Part shown: in pieces, positions 26,835 to 35,084 of the stretch
Layout of the letters: the number at the start of each line of letters is the position of its first letter
Position numbering within the stretch: the stretch's first letter is position 1
Assembly (NCBI GenBank): GCA_002082245.2
Contig: NBTC02000002.1
Coordinates: forward strand, 1,922,001-1,986,000
Reading direction: 5' to 3'
Length of the DNA stretch: 64,000 nt
Source of the DNA: Yersinia enterocolitica
GTDB taxonomy: Bacteria; Pseudomonadota; Gammaproteobacteria; Enterobacterales; Enterobacteriaceae
Translations under genes and position numbers: made by a program
Notes under the pieces: model-generated
The model's database searches: none
Told to the model about the DNA's origin: nothing
What the model saw: the letters and a program-made list of their open reading frames with translations, nothing else

Positions 26835-27104
26835 TTGATTCAAAATATATTTTTAGTGGAAAATAATGCGCTGAATGCGACTAACGAGAAACAACGTCAG
26901 GATGCGAAATGGTCACTGCCGTATCTGGAAGGTGAGAAGAAAACTCAGACTGAGAATCTGGTAAGTGACCTTGATGCGAAGGATAAAGCTTTTGATGCTG
27001 CAATTGATGCAACATGTCAAAATCTGTCGTCCGCACAGTGCTCGGGAATGCGCCAGGAACTGGCGGCAATGGGTAAGAGCTATGATTGTAGTGGTATAGT
27101 GAGT
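26835..27104 (+). pseudogene. Remnant of a fourth CdiA-CT beginning at VENN
   Basis: The frame reads FLVENNALNATNEKQRQDA, then WSLPYLEGEKK, VSDLDAKDKAFDAAIDATCQ, SAQCSGMRQELAAMGKSYD. This is the usual linker after VENN in Yersinia and other enterobacterial CdiA proteins, with its conserved Cys pair. VENN is at 26856-26867. Nothing upstream matches the pretoxin domain, and the sequence breaks at about 27090, where the opposing NlpC/P60 gene begins, so the toxin domain and immunity gene are missing. Confidence 0.7.
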
Positions 27105-27626
27105 TTATGCTTCCGTATGATTAATACGCCGTGCTTGCTCATACCGCGCTCCCCAGTATTTATTATCAAGCTTTGAGATGGTCACACCCACGCTGCTCGA
27201 GGCATGGATAAATTTGCCCTCCCCGATGTAAACACCCACATGTCGTGTTTGTCGTGAGGTTTTGAAAAAAACCAGATCGCCTGTATCTAAAGCTTCCTTG
27301 GTGATCCGAGAGCCTTGTTTCATTTGTTCCTGGGCACTTCTTGGCAAACTCAGGGAAAACTCATCTTCAAAAATGCGCTGCATATAAGCAGAACAATCGA
27401 TACCTTTACGTGTATTCCCGCCAAGCTTGTAACTGACACCTTCCCACTCATCATAATGGGTCAGGATTTTTTTGAGTTTTTGCGTCTCATGACGCCCAGA
27501 CGCAGACTGGATTGACGCATTTTGTAAGGATGATGAGCTCACCAATTTCCCTGAGGGTTCGGCAAGCGTGGGAAATGTAAATAAAGAGACAATCGCAATC
27601 ATAACGGGGGTTATAGTCTTAAACAT
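27105..27626 (-). CDS. NlpC/P60 peptidoglycan hydrolase (MepS/Spr-like)
   Basis: A 173-aa exported cysteine peptidase expected to cut peptidoglycan peptides in the periplasm. The frame opens at 27710, but the ATG at 27624-27626 starts a clean signal peptide (MFKTITPVMIAIVSLF...) cut near TLAEP. Catalytic residues are Cys in KGIDCSAYMQR, His in RHVGVYIG and the polar third residue in KFIHASSS. YDEWEGVSYKLGGNTRKG closely follows the MepS/Spr pattern, but there is no lipobox cysteine, so it should be soluble or loosely attached, unlike E. coli MepS and NlpC. It lies tail to tail with the CDI remnants and just overlaps them. Confidence 0.85.
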   Translation of the reverse strand: MFKTITPVMIAIVSLFTFPTLAEPSGKLVSSSSLQNASIQSASGRHETQKLKKILTHYDEWEGVSYKLGGNTRKGIDCSAYMQRIFEDEFSLSLPRSAQEQMKQGSRITKEALDTGDLVFFKTSRQTRHVGVYIGEGKFIHASSSVGVTISKLDNKYWGARYEQARRINHTEA

Positions 27627-27710
27627 AAGGGTATCTGAAATATGAGGTGAATGGCTTTCCTTGGTTAACACATTGACTAAAATCCTTCTGGAGAGCGGCA
27701 TTCTACACAT

Positions 27711-28277
27711 TAAAGCTCATAAAAGAAGCACTAATAGTGCATTTAATGAGCTAATTTGTGGTGCGAAAGTCTGACTTTTACTGTAACTCGTTAATGAATA
27801 TATAAACTTCAGACAATTATTAATTTTTAATTAGCAGTAAATACTCACATCGCTGAATCATATTCAATGGTTTATTTAGAGCGCTTGGATGAAAAGTATT
27901 TCCATATGTAAGTAGTGGTTTTTATATGTTTATTGTTATTCAAGTCTTCTCCCACATTTTATATCCCAGCCTTTGCTCCTCATTATGGACTCCGTTTGGG
28001 AAACGGAAAATATTGTACTATAAGGGCTTCCCCGGCATGTCAACACCGGTTTTTTCGGTTCCTGTCTGCTCGTCATTAAAATTAAAGGGGAGAGACTGCG
28101 GTACTATAAACGGTCATGAGGAATCGTAATCGATTCGGACCCTGATGAAAGACGCTCGTGAGATTCTTGTTCGTTTAACGGATACGTATATCCTGTACAA
28201 TAGTCAGATATATCTCACGGGGTCTAACCCTTTATCATCAACGAGTTGCAGTTAAGATGGTTAATCAGTTTCGTGCT
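27711..28277. other. Gene-poor interval between the NlpC gene and the IS110 transposase
   Basis: No convincing gene is seen. A small open frame at 27926-28129 lacks a ribosome-binding site and recognisable content. A weak hairpin-like stretch (CCGGCATG...CACCGG followed by T6) sits at about 28032-28055. The last 140 bases before the transposase stop may belong to the IS and could encode its guide (bridge/seek) RNA. Confidence 0.4.
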
Positions 28278-29300
28278 TTAGCTCACTGAGTACAACCTGA
28301 AATCATCACCATAATGTAGTGATGCCCAGCACAGTCTTGCATTTTTAGCCGCTATGGCCACAACGGCACGCCAGTATCCTCTGCGCTCAACTAGCGAGCA
28401 AACCCAACGACTGAATGAGTCTGTCTTTTTCTCGGCGCCAATCAGAACTGAACGAGCGCCCTGGACCAACAGCGTTCGTAGATACGAATCGCCCGCCTTC
28501 GTTATCCTGCCAAGCTTTGATTTTCCGCCGCTACTATATTGCGATGGCGTTAGTCCCAGCCAAGCTGCCAGTTGTCGTCCATTTTTAAAATCGTGTGCAT
28601 TACCGATACTGGCGACCAGAGCACAGGCTGTTGTGGGGCCAATCCCTTTCAGTTCCATCAGTCGTTGGCTGCGGTGATCCGCTTTTGCCATGCGGGACAG
28701 GATCCGGTCATATTCAGTAACGTTATTTTCAATGCGATCAATGTGTTTCAGCAGGTCATCAACACATTGCTGAACCTGAAGCGGCAAAGATTTCTTCTGT
28801 TCAGATACCATGTGGCGCAGGGCATCTGTACTTTGTGGAGCGATGACGCCGAATTCAGAGATCAACCCTCGCAGGCGATTATATGTTGCTGTTTTCTCTT
28901 CGATAAAACCTTGCCGGGTACGATGTAAACACTGCATGGCCTGCTGGCTTTCGTCTTTCACTGGTACGAACCGCATATGCGGACGACGAACAGCTTCACA
29001 GATAGCCTGAGCATCAGCAGCATCATTTTTCCCTGATTTACCTGCCATACGGTAAGGCGATACAAATTTAGCTGCCATCAGGCGCGGTTCATGACCATAC
29101 TGCCGAAACAACCTTGCCCAGTAGTGAGCCCCAGAGCATGCCTCCATCCCGATAACACAGGGAGGTAAACTGGCAATCAGCTCAGGAAGCGCAGCACGCG
29201 GTACTTTGGGTTTAACCAGAACAGTTTTACCGTGTTGGTCAACGCAGTGAACAGCAAACACATTTTTAGCAAGATCGATACCGACAGTAGTGATGGTCAT
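28278..29300 (-). CDS. IS110-family transposase (IS1328-like)
   Basis: A 340-aa transposase with the two-domain layout of IS110 elements. The N-terminal RuvC-like DEDD domain has VGIDLAKNVFAVHCVDQHGK, VIGMEACSGAHYWAR and SGKNDAADAQAICEA. The C-terminal Tnp_2 domain has LMELKGIGPTTACALVASIG, the catalytic-Ser region YSSGGKSKLGRITKAGDSYL and LLVQGARSVL. GGAGGG lies just before the ATG at 29300. The length and motifs match the IS1111/IS1328 side of the family known in Yersinia. Element ends could not be fixed; the direct repeat GTTAATCAG near 28261 and 29346 is the only flanking symmetry noticed. These elements insert by an RNA-guided recombinase mechanism. Confidence 0.9.
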   Translation of the reverse strand: MTITTVGIDLAKNVFAVHCVDQHGKTVLVKPKVPRAALPELIASLPPCVIGMEACSGAHYWARLFRQYGHEPRLMAAKFVSPYRMAGKSGKNDAADAQAICEAVRRPHMRFVPVKDESQQAMQCLHRTRQGFIEEKTATYNRLRGLISEFGVIAPQSTDALRHMVSEQKKSLPLQVQQCVDDLLKHIDRIENNVTEYDRILSRMAKADHRSQRLMELKGIGPTTACALVASIGNAHDFKNGRQLAAWLGLTPSQYSSGGKSKLGRITKAGDSYLRTLLVQGARSVLIGAEKKTDSFSRWVCSLVERRGYWRAVVAIAAKNARLCWASLHYGDDFRLYSVS

Positions 29301-29461
29301 AACGAATCCCTCCGGGGCTATGTTTACCCCATGATTGCATAAGAGTTAATCAGGCGCATATCCAGGGGAAGTCCCTTCCATTCGTTAAGATGATTTTTTG
29401 TACTGCAAAGGCCAAGGTTGGGATTGCCCGGGCCAATTGGGACAACTGCTAACCATCGCCG

Positions 29462-29672
29462 AGGATAACCGAAATATCAAACGTCGGATACGCATGATGC
29501 TGGGATTCACATCGTTCCGGCGGGCATCGAATTAATCCACATGATACGTAAAGGGCAATATCAACATCCGCAAAGTGAGGGATTGCCACCTGCAGAACAA
29601 TTTTATCTGTTGGCGGCCTAAACAACTCGCAGTGCCACTTTTGCTAACTTCTTACGCTAATGCGACAGAGCC
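29462..29672 (+). mobile_element. IS6-family transposase remnant with its right end
   Basis: In the + direction, short pieces read NIKRRIRMMLGFTSFRRA, then (after a small deletion) LIHMIRKGQYQ and PPAEQFYLLAA with a stop. They match the C-terminus of the transposase at 30851-31318 closely. The end TAATGCGACAGAGCC at 29658-29672 differs by one base from the terminal repeat of the element at 30799-31360. The left half is missing, replaced by the IS110 side. Confidence 0.7.
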
Positions 29673-29741
29673 TTAATGGAGGCTGACAAACAGTTGAGCC
29701 CCTTTAGCAGGAGCTCACAAAAGATTAAGTGAATTCTAAAG

Positions 29742-30050
29742 TCATTTCTCGCAGATATAATCCTGAGTTACTGTCGTTTGCAAACAATTGTACTTCCCCA
29801 TAGTCTTGCAAATAGATTTCTCAGTACCCGACTTCAATGCACTCTTATATCCCCAAAATTTGCAACGCTCTGTGGCTACTGTTAAACCTTGGGAGTCTGA
29901 ACTTTGTCCGTTTTCAAACTGGCCTTGTTCATAAGAAATCTGAACGATCCCATCAGACTTTCCACCTCCAGTTGCTTCCCATTGTTTAGGCGTAGCACAC
30001 CCGGATAGGGTTATAACCCCGAGAATGAGAGCTACCATTGGAATTTGCAT
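29742..30050 (-). CDS. YecR-like lipoprotein
   Basis: A 102-aa small lipoprotein. The signal ends in the lipobox ITLSGC (Cys17 or so). The mature part has GGGKSDGIVQISYEQGQFE, ATERCKFWGYKSA and a C-terminal YICEK, with four further cysteines. This matches the YecR family (pattern: SDGIV..SYE.G...RC..WGY...C), which is linked to flagellar or stress regulons in E. coli. The ATG at 30050 is preceded by AAGGAAGG, an excellent ribosome-binding site. It is the only intact non-IS gene between 28.3 and 31.4 kb and seems to be a piece of older chromosome among insertion sequences. Confidence 0.78.
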   Translation of the reverse strand: MQIPMVALILGVITLSGCATPKQWEATGGGKSDGIVQISYEQGQFENGQSSDSQGLTVATERCKFWGYKSALKSGTEKSICKTMGKYNCLQTTVTQDYICEK

Positions 30051-30339
30051 AGTGACTAACCTTCCTTGTATTTGTATATTGATATGGTAAAAATAAGTTA
30101 AAAAAAAGTTGGAACTGAATTATTAAGATCGCATAATTTGATACTCTTGAAAAGAGATAACTTACAATTTTATTTAATTTTTTACATATCATTGGTTCAG
30201 TTATTTTACTATCAACATCAACGCGATAGCTGATATTTTTGGGTTTTTCGTCGGTACCCATAACCCATATAAACTCTTACAGCCGAGTAGTGTTGATTGC
30301 TCACATTTCCTTTAACCAGTATGGTTACCCCATCTAAAT

Positions 30340-30798
30340 GGGCTTGTTGCAAATAATGAGAGTCGGTGATTTTACTCATTGATGGGTGGAATCATTAGGC
30401 TAAAACCGTCTCAATGTTAAAGAGCCGATTCATAAAGGCGGATCTTTCCCGCACTCGACATTCAGGTTCGTCACCGCGTAGCCAAATATCAAATTGACCT
30501 TTATTCAGTCGTCGCAATGTTTCAAATCCCTGAAGCGTTGACCAGGTTCGATTTGGCCGTTTGAACCCCTCGGCCGCTTTTACCAATTTTTTGATGGGGA
30601 CATGGTCAGACTTGATACGATTATTCAGGTATTTGACTTGCCGCTGCTTCTCATCATCCCGTAGCTTTCCTTCTTTCATCAAACGAGTAATAGCGTAACC
30701 GTATGACGAATGTTTATCGGTATTGAGTATTTTCTGCTGTCTTTCAACAGGATAGGATTTTAACACCCGTTTAAGGAATTGATAGGCAGCATTTTTAT
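30340..30798 (-). mobile_element. Truncated IS6-family element 1 (C-terminal half of the transposase)
   Basis: The terminal repeat GGGCTTGTTGCAAATAA begins at about 30340 and resembles the GGCxxTGTTGCAAA ends of IS26/IS1006-type elements. The transposase reads on the minus strand from 30798 to its stop at 30395: HKNAAYQFLKRVLKSYP, ILNTDKHSSYGYAI, YLNNRIKSDHVPIKKLVKA (carrying the last catalytic acid region), FDIWLRGDEPECRV. Everything upstream of that is cut off at 30799, where another IS6 element starts. It is inactive. Confidence 0.75.
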
Positions 30799-31360
30799 GG
30801 TTCTGTCGCATTAGCGTAGGCCAGTCAGCAAAGGTTGGGCTGCCGTTTTTTTAGGCAGCCAACAGATAAAATTGTTCTGCTGGTGACAATCCCTCATTTT
30901 TCGGAGGTTGATATTGTCCTTTGCGTATCATATGTATCAGTTCGATGCCAGCCAGGATCGTCTGTGCCCGTCGAAACGATTTGAATCCCAGCATCGGGCG
31001 TATGCGGCGTTTAATATTCAGGTGATCTTGTTCAACCAGATTATTCAGATACTTGTTCTGCCTGACAGTAATGATTTCTTCTTCTGGTTTGTCGGCGTTG
31101 AGTATAGTCAGCGCTGCCGTGTTGGCACCACTTTTAACCCAACGATGCAGCGTTGAATGGTCAACGACAATACCACGCTCTGCCATTATCTCTTCCAGGT
31201 TGCGTAAACTCAGTGAGTAAGCCAAATACCAGCGGACACACTGAGCAATAATATCGACGGGATAATGCAGGCGGCTGAAAGCGTTTCGGATCAGAGACAT
31301 GAGCAGGTAACATCTCAAAAAACAGCATGTTACCGAACGGCACCTTAATGCGACAGAACC
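30799..31360 (-). mobile_element. 562-bp internally deleted IS6 element with perfect 15-bp ends
   Basis: GGTTCTGTCGCATTA at 30799-30813 and its exact inverse at 31346-31360 bound the element. Inside, on the minus strand from about 31300 to 30851, lies a transposase that keeps the N-terminal helix-turn-helix (YLAYSLSLRNLEEIMAERGI, VVDHSTLHRWV) and the C-terminal third (YLNNLVEQDHLNIKRRIRPM) but has lost the middle, including most of the DDE core. The join KSGANTAAL is in frame. Flanking 8-mers (ATTTTTAT and AGAAATAG) do not match, so either it did not arrive by simple insertion or the flank was rearranged. It could still move if a full-length relative supplied transposase. Confidence 0.82.
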
Positions 31361-31440
31361 AGAAATAGTTATTGAGAAAAACGGTAAGTTTCGGCCAGTA
31401 AACTAAACATTGAAATATACCTCTCCAGCATAAATCATTT

Positions 31441-31983
31441 CTATGAAGGTTTAGGAATATTCTTTTTCAAAAGTTTGCGTTGTAATGTTCGTCGATGCAT
31501 ATTCAACGCTCTTGCCGAAGCAGAAATATTACCAAGATGATCATCCACAACTTTATTTATATACTCCCATTCCATTTGTTCTAGTGAGGGGTAGGTAAAT
31601 GGGCTACCCTTATCATTTTTTAATGTTGGTATTTCATTACGAAGACTTAATAGAATGTTATCCACACTCACTGGCTTTTGCAGAAGATTATCAGCCCCTT
31701 TCTTTAACGCAATGATGGCTGAAGTGATGCTAGAGTAATTTGTCAGAATTAAAATTCTAGATAATGGGTTAAGATGTCTTAATGCAGAAACCCATGCTAG
31801 CCCAGAGTCATCTTTCAACTGCAGATCTATCACAATATACATATGCTGAGTAGATTCGGCCATTCTGACGGCCTGCACTCCAGTGGTTGCTATATTAACA
31901 AAGAATCCTTTTCTAAGCAGAATCGTTGATAGCGTATTAGTAAATACATCATCATCATCCAAAATTAAGATCTTTTCCATCAT
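31441..31983 (-). CDS. Response regulator, RegA/PrrA/ActR type
   Basis: A 180-aa DNA-binding response regulator. The receiver domain (residues 1-120) has the acidic pocket LDDDD near 9-12, the phospho-acceptor Asp53 in YIVIDLQLKDDSGL, Thr in ILILTNYSS and Lys in LLQKPVS. The C-terminus is a single Fis-type helix-turn-helix, LGNISASARALNMHRRTLQR, without the AAA+ domain of NtrC proteins. That short layout and the DLxLxDxSGL block define the RegA/PrrA/ActR group, best known for redox control. Its start overlaps the kinase stop by four bases, so the kinase is first in a two-gene operon. The target is unknown; the next gene upstream is the Gly/Asn repeat protein. Confidence 0.85.
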   Translation of the reverse strand: MMEKILILDDDDVFTNTLSTILLRKGFFVNIATTGVQAVRMAESTQHMYIVIDLQLKDDSGLAWVSALRHLNPLSRILILTNYSSITSAIIALKKGADNLLQKPVSVDNILLSLRNEIPTLKNDKGSPFTYPSLEQMEWEYINKVVDDHLGNISASARALNMHRRTLQRKLLKKNIPKPS

Positions 31984-33233
31984 AACAATCTCACCCTAAT
32001 AGTGGCTGTTGTTCCGGTATAATCTGAGTATAGTTTTATTTTAGCACCAATTCTGACTGCATTAGAAAAGGCTAACATCAAGCCAATACCATATCCAGAG
32101 GTTGTGCTTTTTACCGGTTGTTTTCCTAGGAGGTTGATTAAATCATTTGGTATACCACATCCATTATCAGTTATGCTTATAATTACATTACCATTTTCTA
32201 TCTTACAACCACATTGAATGAAACCATTGTCACTGGGAATAGCCGAATTAGCATTCTCAAGTAAATTAACAATAATAGTATGGAGAATGCCAGCATTTTT
32301 GATATATACGCAGGTGTTGGGTAATTTATAAATTATATTTTTATTACACTTAAGTTTAAATGAACCAAATACGCCGTCAAGCCATAAACATAAGTTGATA
32401 GCTTCTTCATTTTCAAACTCATTAAATCCTAATGAAAATGACATATTAGCTAATTTTTTCGTACACTCTTTTGCTTGTTCCAAGGCTAAATTTAAATACT
32501 CATCAAACTCTTTACCCGATCGCTCCCCTGGTTTAAATAACTTAATCTCCTCTAAGGCCAGAACCGCTGTTGATATAGGTTTTGATATGTCGTGGGCAGA
32601 AGACGCAGCTTGCAGACCAAAAGAAAATATTATATCCGACTGTTTTTGATATTCTTTTGAGCGAATTAAATCATTATTGTATTCAATTGACACGTCATTC
32701 ATCTTTTTTATAAAGAAAATGATAATAAATGTGGACATTAAAAAACTCACCCACGGAGCATAGTATTCTATACTTTTAGGTCTATGCGTAATTTCGAGAT
32801 GATTTGATAATGTTAACTTAGATGAAATATAAAATAAAATAGCCGAGTAAATCACTATGAATGCAATGTTTTTATTAGATAGAATAGCAAAGGCCATTAC
32901 TACACTTGGAAGGTAAAATGAAACACTTAATATTTCTCCATGGAAATTCAACTCCTCCCAGAGAGTAAATAAAAGTAAGTCAATACAAATCTGAGCAACA
33001 AGTTCTCTTTCTTCTAGTGGTGAAGGAAGCCTCATCCTGTATAATGTCACAACGATACTGAGTAACAATAAAAATAAAATAATAGCAATGGGGAATACAA
33101 ATGAATAGATGTAGTTTGATTTCCCTTTAAATAAAATAACACTTAATAGAAGCTGACTACATATTGCAAAAATCCTAGCCCAAGTAATGATAGCTAGCTT
33201 CTTATGCTGAGGTAGTGCCTGTAATATTTTCAT
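31980..33233 (-). CDS. Sensor histidine kinase, RegB-like
   Basis: A 417-aa inner-membrane kinase. About six hydrophobic segments occupy residues 12-180. The H-box is AASSAHDISKPISTAV with His214, similar in layout to RegB (AAHELxTPL). The catalytic domain has the N-box NLLENANSAI, G1 DNGCGIPNDL and G2 SGYGIGLMLAFSNA. It phosphorylates the regulator encoded next to it. Neither the redox cysteine nor the quinone motif of RegB could be recognised, so the signal may differ from that of true RegB proteins. The gene is AT-rich compared with the sugar operon. Confidence 0.83.
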   Translation of the reverse strand: MKILQALPQHKKLAIITWARIFAICSQLLLSVILFKGKSNYIYSFVFPIAIILFLLLLSIVVTLYRMRLPSPLEERELVAQICIDLLLFTLWEELNFHGEILSVSFYLPSVVMAFAILSNKNIAFIVIYSAILFYISSKLTLSNHLEITHRPKSIEYYAPWVSFLMSTFIIIFFIKKMNDVSIEYNNDLIRSKEYQKQSDIIFSFGLQAASSAHDISKPISTAVLALEEIKLFKPGERSGKEFDEYLNLALEQAKECTKKLANMSFSLGFNEFENEEAINLCLWLDGVFGSFKLKCNKNIIYKLPNTCVYIKNAGILHTIIVNLLENANSAIPSDNGFIQCGCKIENGNVIISITDNGCGIPNDLINLLGKQPVKSTTSGYGIGLMLAFSNAVRIGAKIKLYSDYTGTTATIRVRLL

Positions 33234-33386
33234 TTTAATCAGTCACGTATATATATAAAATGAAACATAGATTACAAAATTGCTTAGATCAACATAAAAT
33301 ATAAATTAAATTAACTTTTGTTTAACCCCTGTTTAACAATGTATTTATATTTCATCTATGGCTATTAATTCCCAGGCGTAATTGAT

Positions 33387-33407
33387 ATCCCCCCAATAAG
33401 GGGGGAT
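33387..33407 (-). terminator. Stem-loop behind the Gly/Asn repeat gene
   Basis: ATCCCCCC at 33387-33394 and GGGGGGAT at 33400-33407 pair perfectly around AATAA. The hairpin lies seven bases after the stop of the repeat protein gene in its direction of transcription. The T-tract is poor, but the stem is strong. Confidence 0.6.
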
Positions 33408-33413
33408 TCGTTA

Positions 33414-33818
33414 TTACATACTTCCGTTGCCCGCGTTACCATTCCCACCGCTACCATTCCCCCCATTGCCGTTACCACCATTACCACTACCACCATTGCC
33501 CCCGTTCCCCCCATTACCTCCATTGCCGCCGTTGCCATTACCACCGTTACCATTACCGCCATTACCACCATTGCCACCGTTACCATTACCACCGTTGCCG
33601 TTACCGCCGTTACCGTTGCCTCCGTTTCCATTCCCTCCATGACCACCACCATGGCCGCCGTGCTTAATCAACATCAAGTCGGAGGTCATGGACGTATTTT
33701 GTGTGTAACTTGTATCCTTCATCAATTTCGATACATCAACCGTAGCGGCTGATACATAAAAGGAACATGCTGATAATACTGAGGTTGCAGCTAACATAAT
33801 TACGTTAATCTTTTTCAT
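33414..33818 (-). CDS. Secreted glycine/asparagine repeat protein
   Basis: A 134-aa exported protein of unknown function. A signal peptide (MKKINVIMLAATSVLSACSF...) ends near VSAATVD; the SAC is followed by SFYVSA, so a lipoprotein is possible but a plain Sec signal seems likelier. After about 25 ordinary residues and HGGHGGGHGG, the rest is built almost only of GGN and GGNGN units (33421-33655), with Ser or Ala only at the end. Such GGX periodicity can form polyglycine-II bundles, as in some antifreeze and surface proteins (inference). AAAGGA precedes the ATG. It stands upstream of, and is co-directional with, the two-component genes, 180 bases away. Confidence 0.75.
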   Translation of the reverse strand: MKKINVIMLAATSVLSACSFYVSAATVDVSKLMKDTSYTQNTSMTSDLMLIKHGGHGGGHGGNGNGGNGNGGNGNGGNGNGGNGGNGGNGNGGNGNGGNGGNGGNGGNGGSGNGGNGNGGNGSGGNGNAGNGSM

Positions 33819-34447
33819 AGGAATATCCTTTAATAGAATTTAGATAATATAATTTAAGATTTCAGCATGGATAAACCTCTCGGCCAATCCACGATTAAAA
33901 CATAGAGCACATATTAAAAAAATAAAACAAGAATTTAATGATATTGAAAATATTTTCAATTTTTAATGATAAGTCATTTTGTTTTAAAATAATGATGATA
34001 TTATGTTTAAATATTCATCATAAAGTGAGGCATTATGTCGCACTATAAAGACGATATATCCTATTTTAATTTTTTTTAATATGTGATAGACGAGGTTAAA
34101 AATAAAAACAAATATTTACATTTAATACTAAAATCCCACAATCTAAACTAAAAACTCATTTATCCATTTCATAGGGGGTTAAGTAAAACATTATGATTCT
34201 GGATAATAATTTTAGAGACTGAAGAAGGTTATTTGCAGAGATAGGTTCACAGCAGGATAGAATGGCTTAGTGATAGTGGAAATTTGACCATTTTAATTAA
34301 CATGGTATGCATATCATTTTTAGGAAAACAATGTGTATCGATGGAGTAATAAAGATGGATGTCATAACATGCCACTCTTACATCCATCTTAAAATATGAA
34401 ATAAATAATATTGATGAAATTTTGCCAACTCAGGGCTTTTGACTAAA
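33819..34447. other. AT-rich interval without a recognisable gene
   Basis: About 630 bases with frequent stops in all frames. It should hold the promoter of the Gly/Asn repeat gene (directly upstream, 33819-33960). No repeat, RNA gene or terminator could be assigned. Confidence 0.5.
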
Positions 34448-34591
34448 CTATTGAGTAATTGCAAATAGCATCCCCATTGCACCAATAAAAACAAGTACAA
34501 TACCTAAAGCCAGTTTACCTCTGGTGCCAGCGTTAACATCTTTACATAAAAAACGTCGTCTCACTTTCCTATCCATAATAATTTCGCTCAT
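34448..34591 (-). CDS. Small single-pass membrane protein
   Basis: A 47-aa protein with a charged N-terminus (MSEIIMDRKVRRRFLCKDV) and one C-terminal membrane span (LALGIVLVFIGAMGMLFAI), predicted N-in. The open frame extends to 34654, but GAGGGAC sits at the right distance before the ATG at 34589-34591, which fixes the start. No family recognised. The Arg-rich cytoplasmic face could bind a larger membrane protein or nucleic acid, but that is only a guess. It stands alone between AT-rich gaps. Confidence 0.5.
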   Translation of the reverse strand: MSEIIMDRKVRRRFLCKDVNAGTRGKLALGIVLVFIGAMGMLFAITQ

Positions 34592-35084
34592 TGTTAGTCC
34601 CTCAGTTTCCCGATATCTAAAACGTGATATAAATTTAATACTTATTGTTTTCAAAAGAAAGAAACACAGTCTTAATCAAATTAAATTAAGAGTTAACCTT
34701 TTGTTTTAATTGATTAAATCAAGTTTCCTCAAGTGTAAAATCCGACTGTATTACTGTTATTTTAAAGCTCAGAATCTCTTCATTTCGCCTATTATCTCTA
34801 TAATAATTGAGTGGCCTAAATGGTTTTTTAGGCCGATTCAATGATACAGGTCGTCTAAACCTAAGGTATTCCATACTCAAATTTCTAATGAGTATGTCAC
34901 TGACTGTCTCGATGAGAATAACTTCTTAGCCTCAATGAAGGATTTTCATACAAGAATACGACACGGCATGCTGATCCCAACATGCCACCACTCCAGTTAC
35001 TTGTTTATTTATCTATAAATTAGAATATTTTTATATACTGTAGATTAAATATAATAATATATGTTCACTAGACTTATTCGACTA
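34592..35084. other. Interval with two hairpins downstream of fimbrial operon 1
   Basis: GGCCTAAA at 34813-34820 pairs with TTTAGGCC at 34827-34834, and GGCATG at 34965-34970 pairs with CATGCC at 34981-34986. Either may end the fimbrial transcript arriving from the right. No gene was seen. Confidence 0.45.

Noticed and set aside
27926..28129. 67-codon + strand frame
   Set aside because: No ribosome-binding site, no recognisable content and low coding character; probably chance.
29986..30261. 91-codon minus-strand frame overlapping the YecR-like gene
   Set aside because: Different frame from the lipoprotein, no ribosome-binding site, and it ends inside the true gene's signal sequence.
33427..33642. 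Proline/leucine-rich + strand frame opposite the Gly/Asn repeat gene
   Set aside because: Antisense shadow of GGN codons; no start signal, and the minus-strand frame has a signal peptide and ribosome-binding site.
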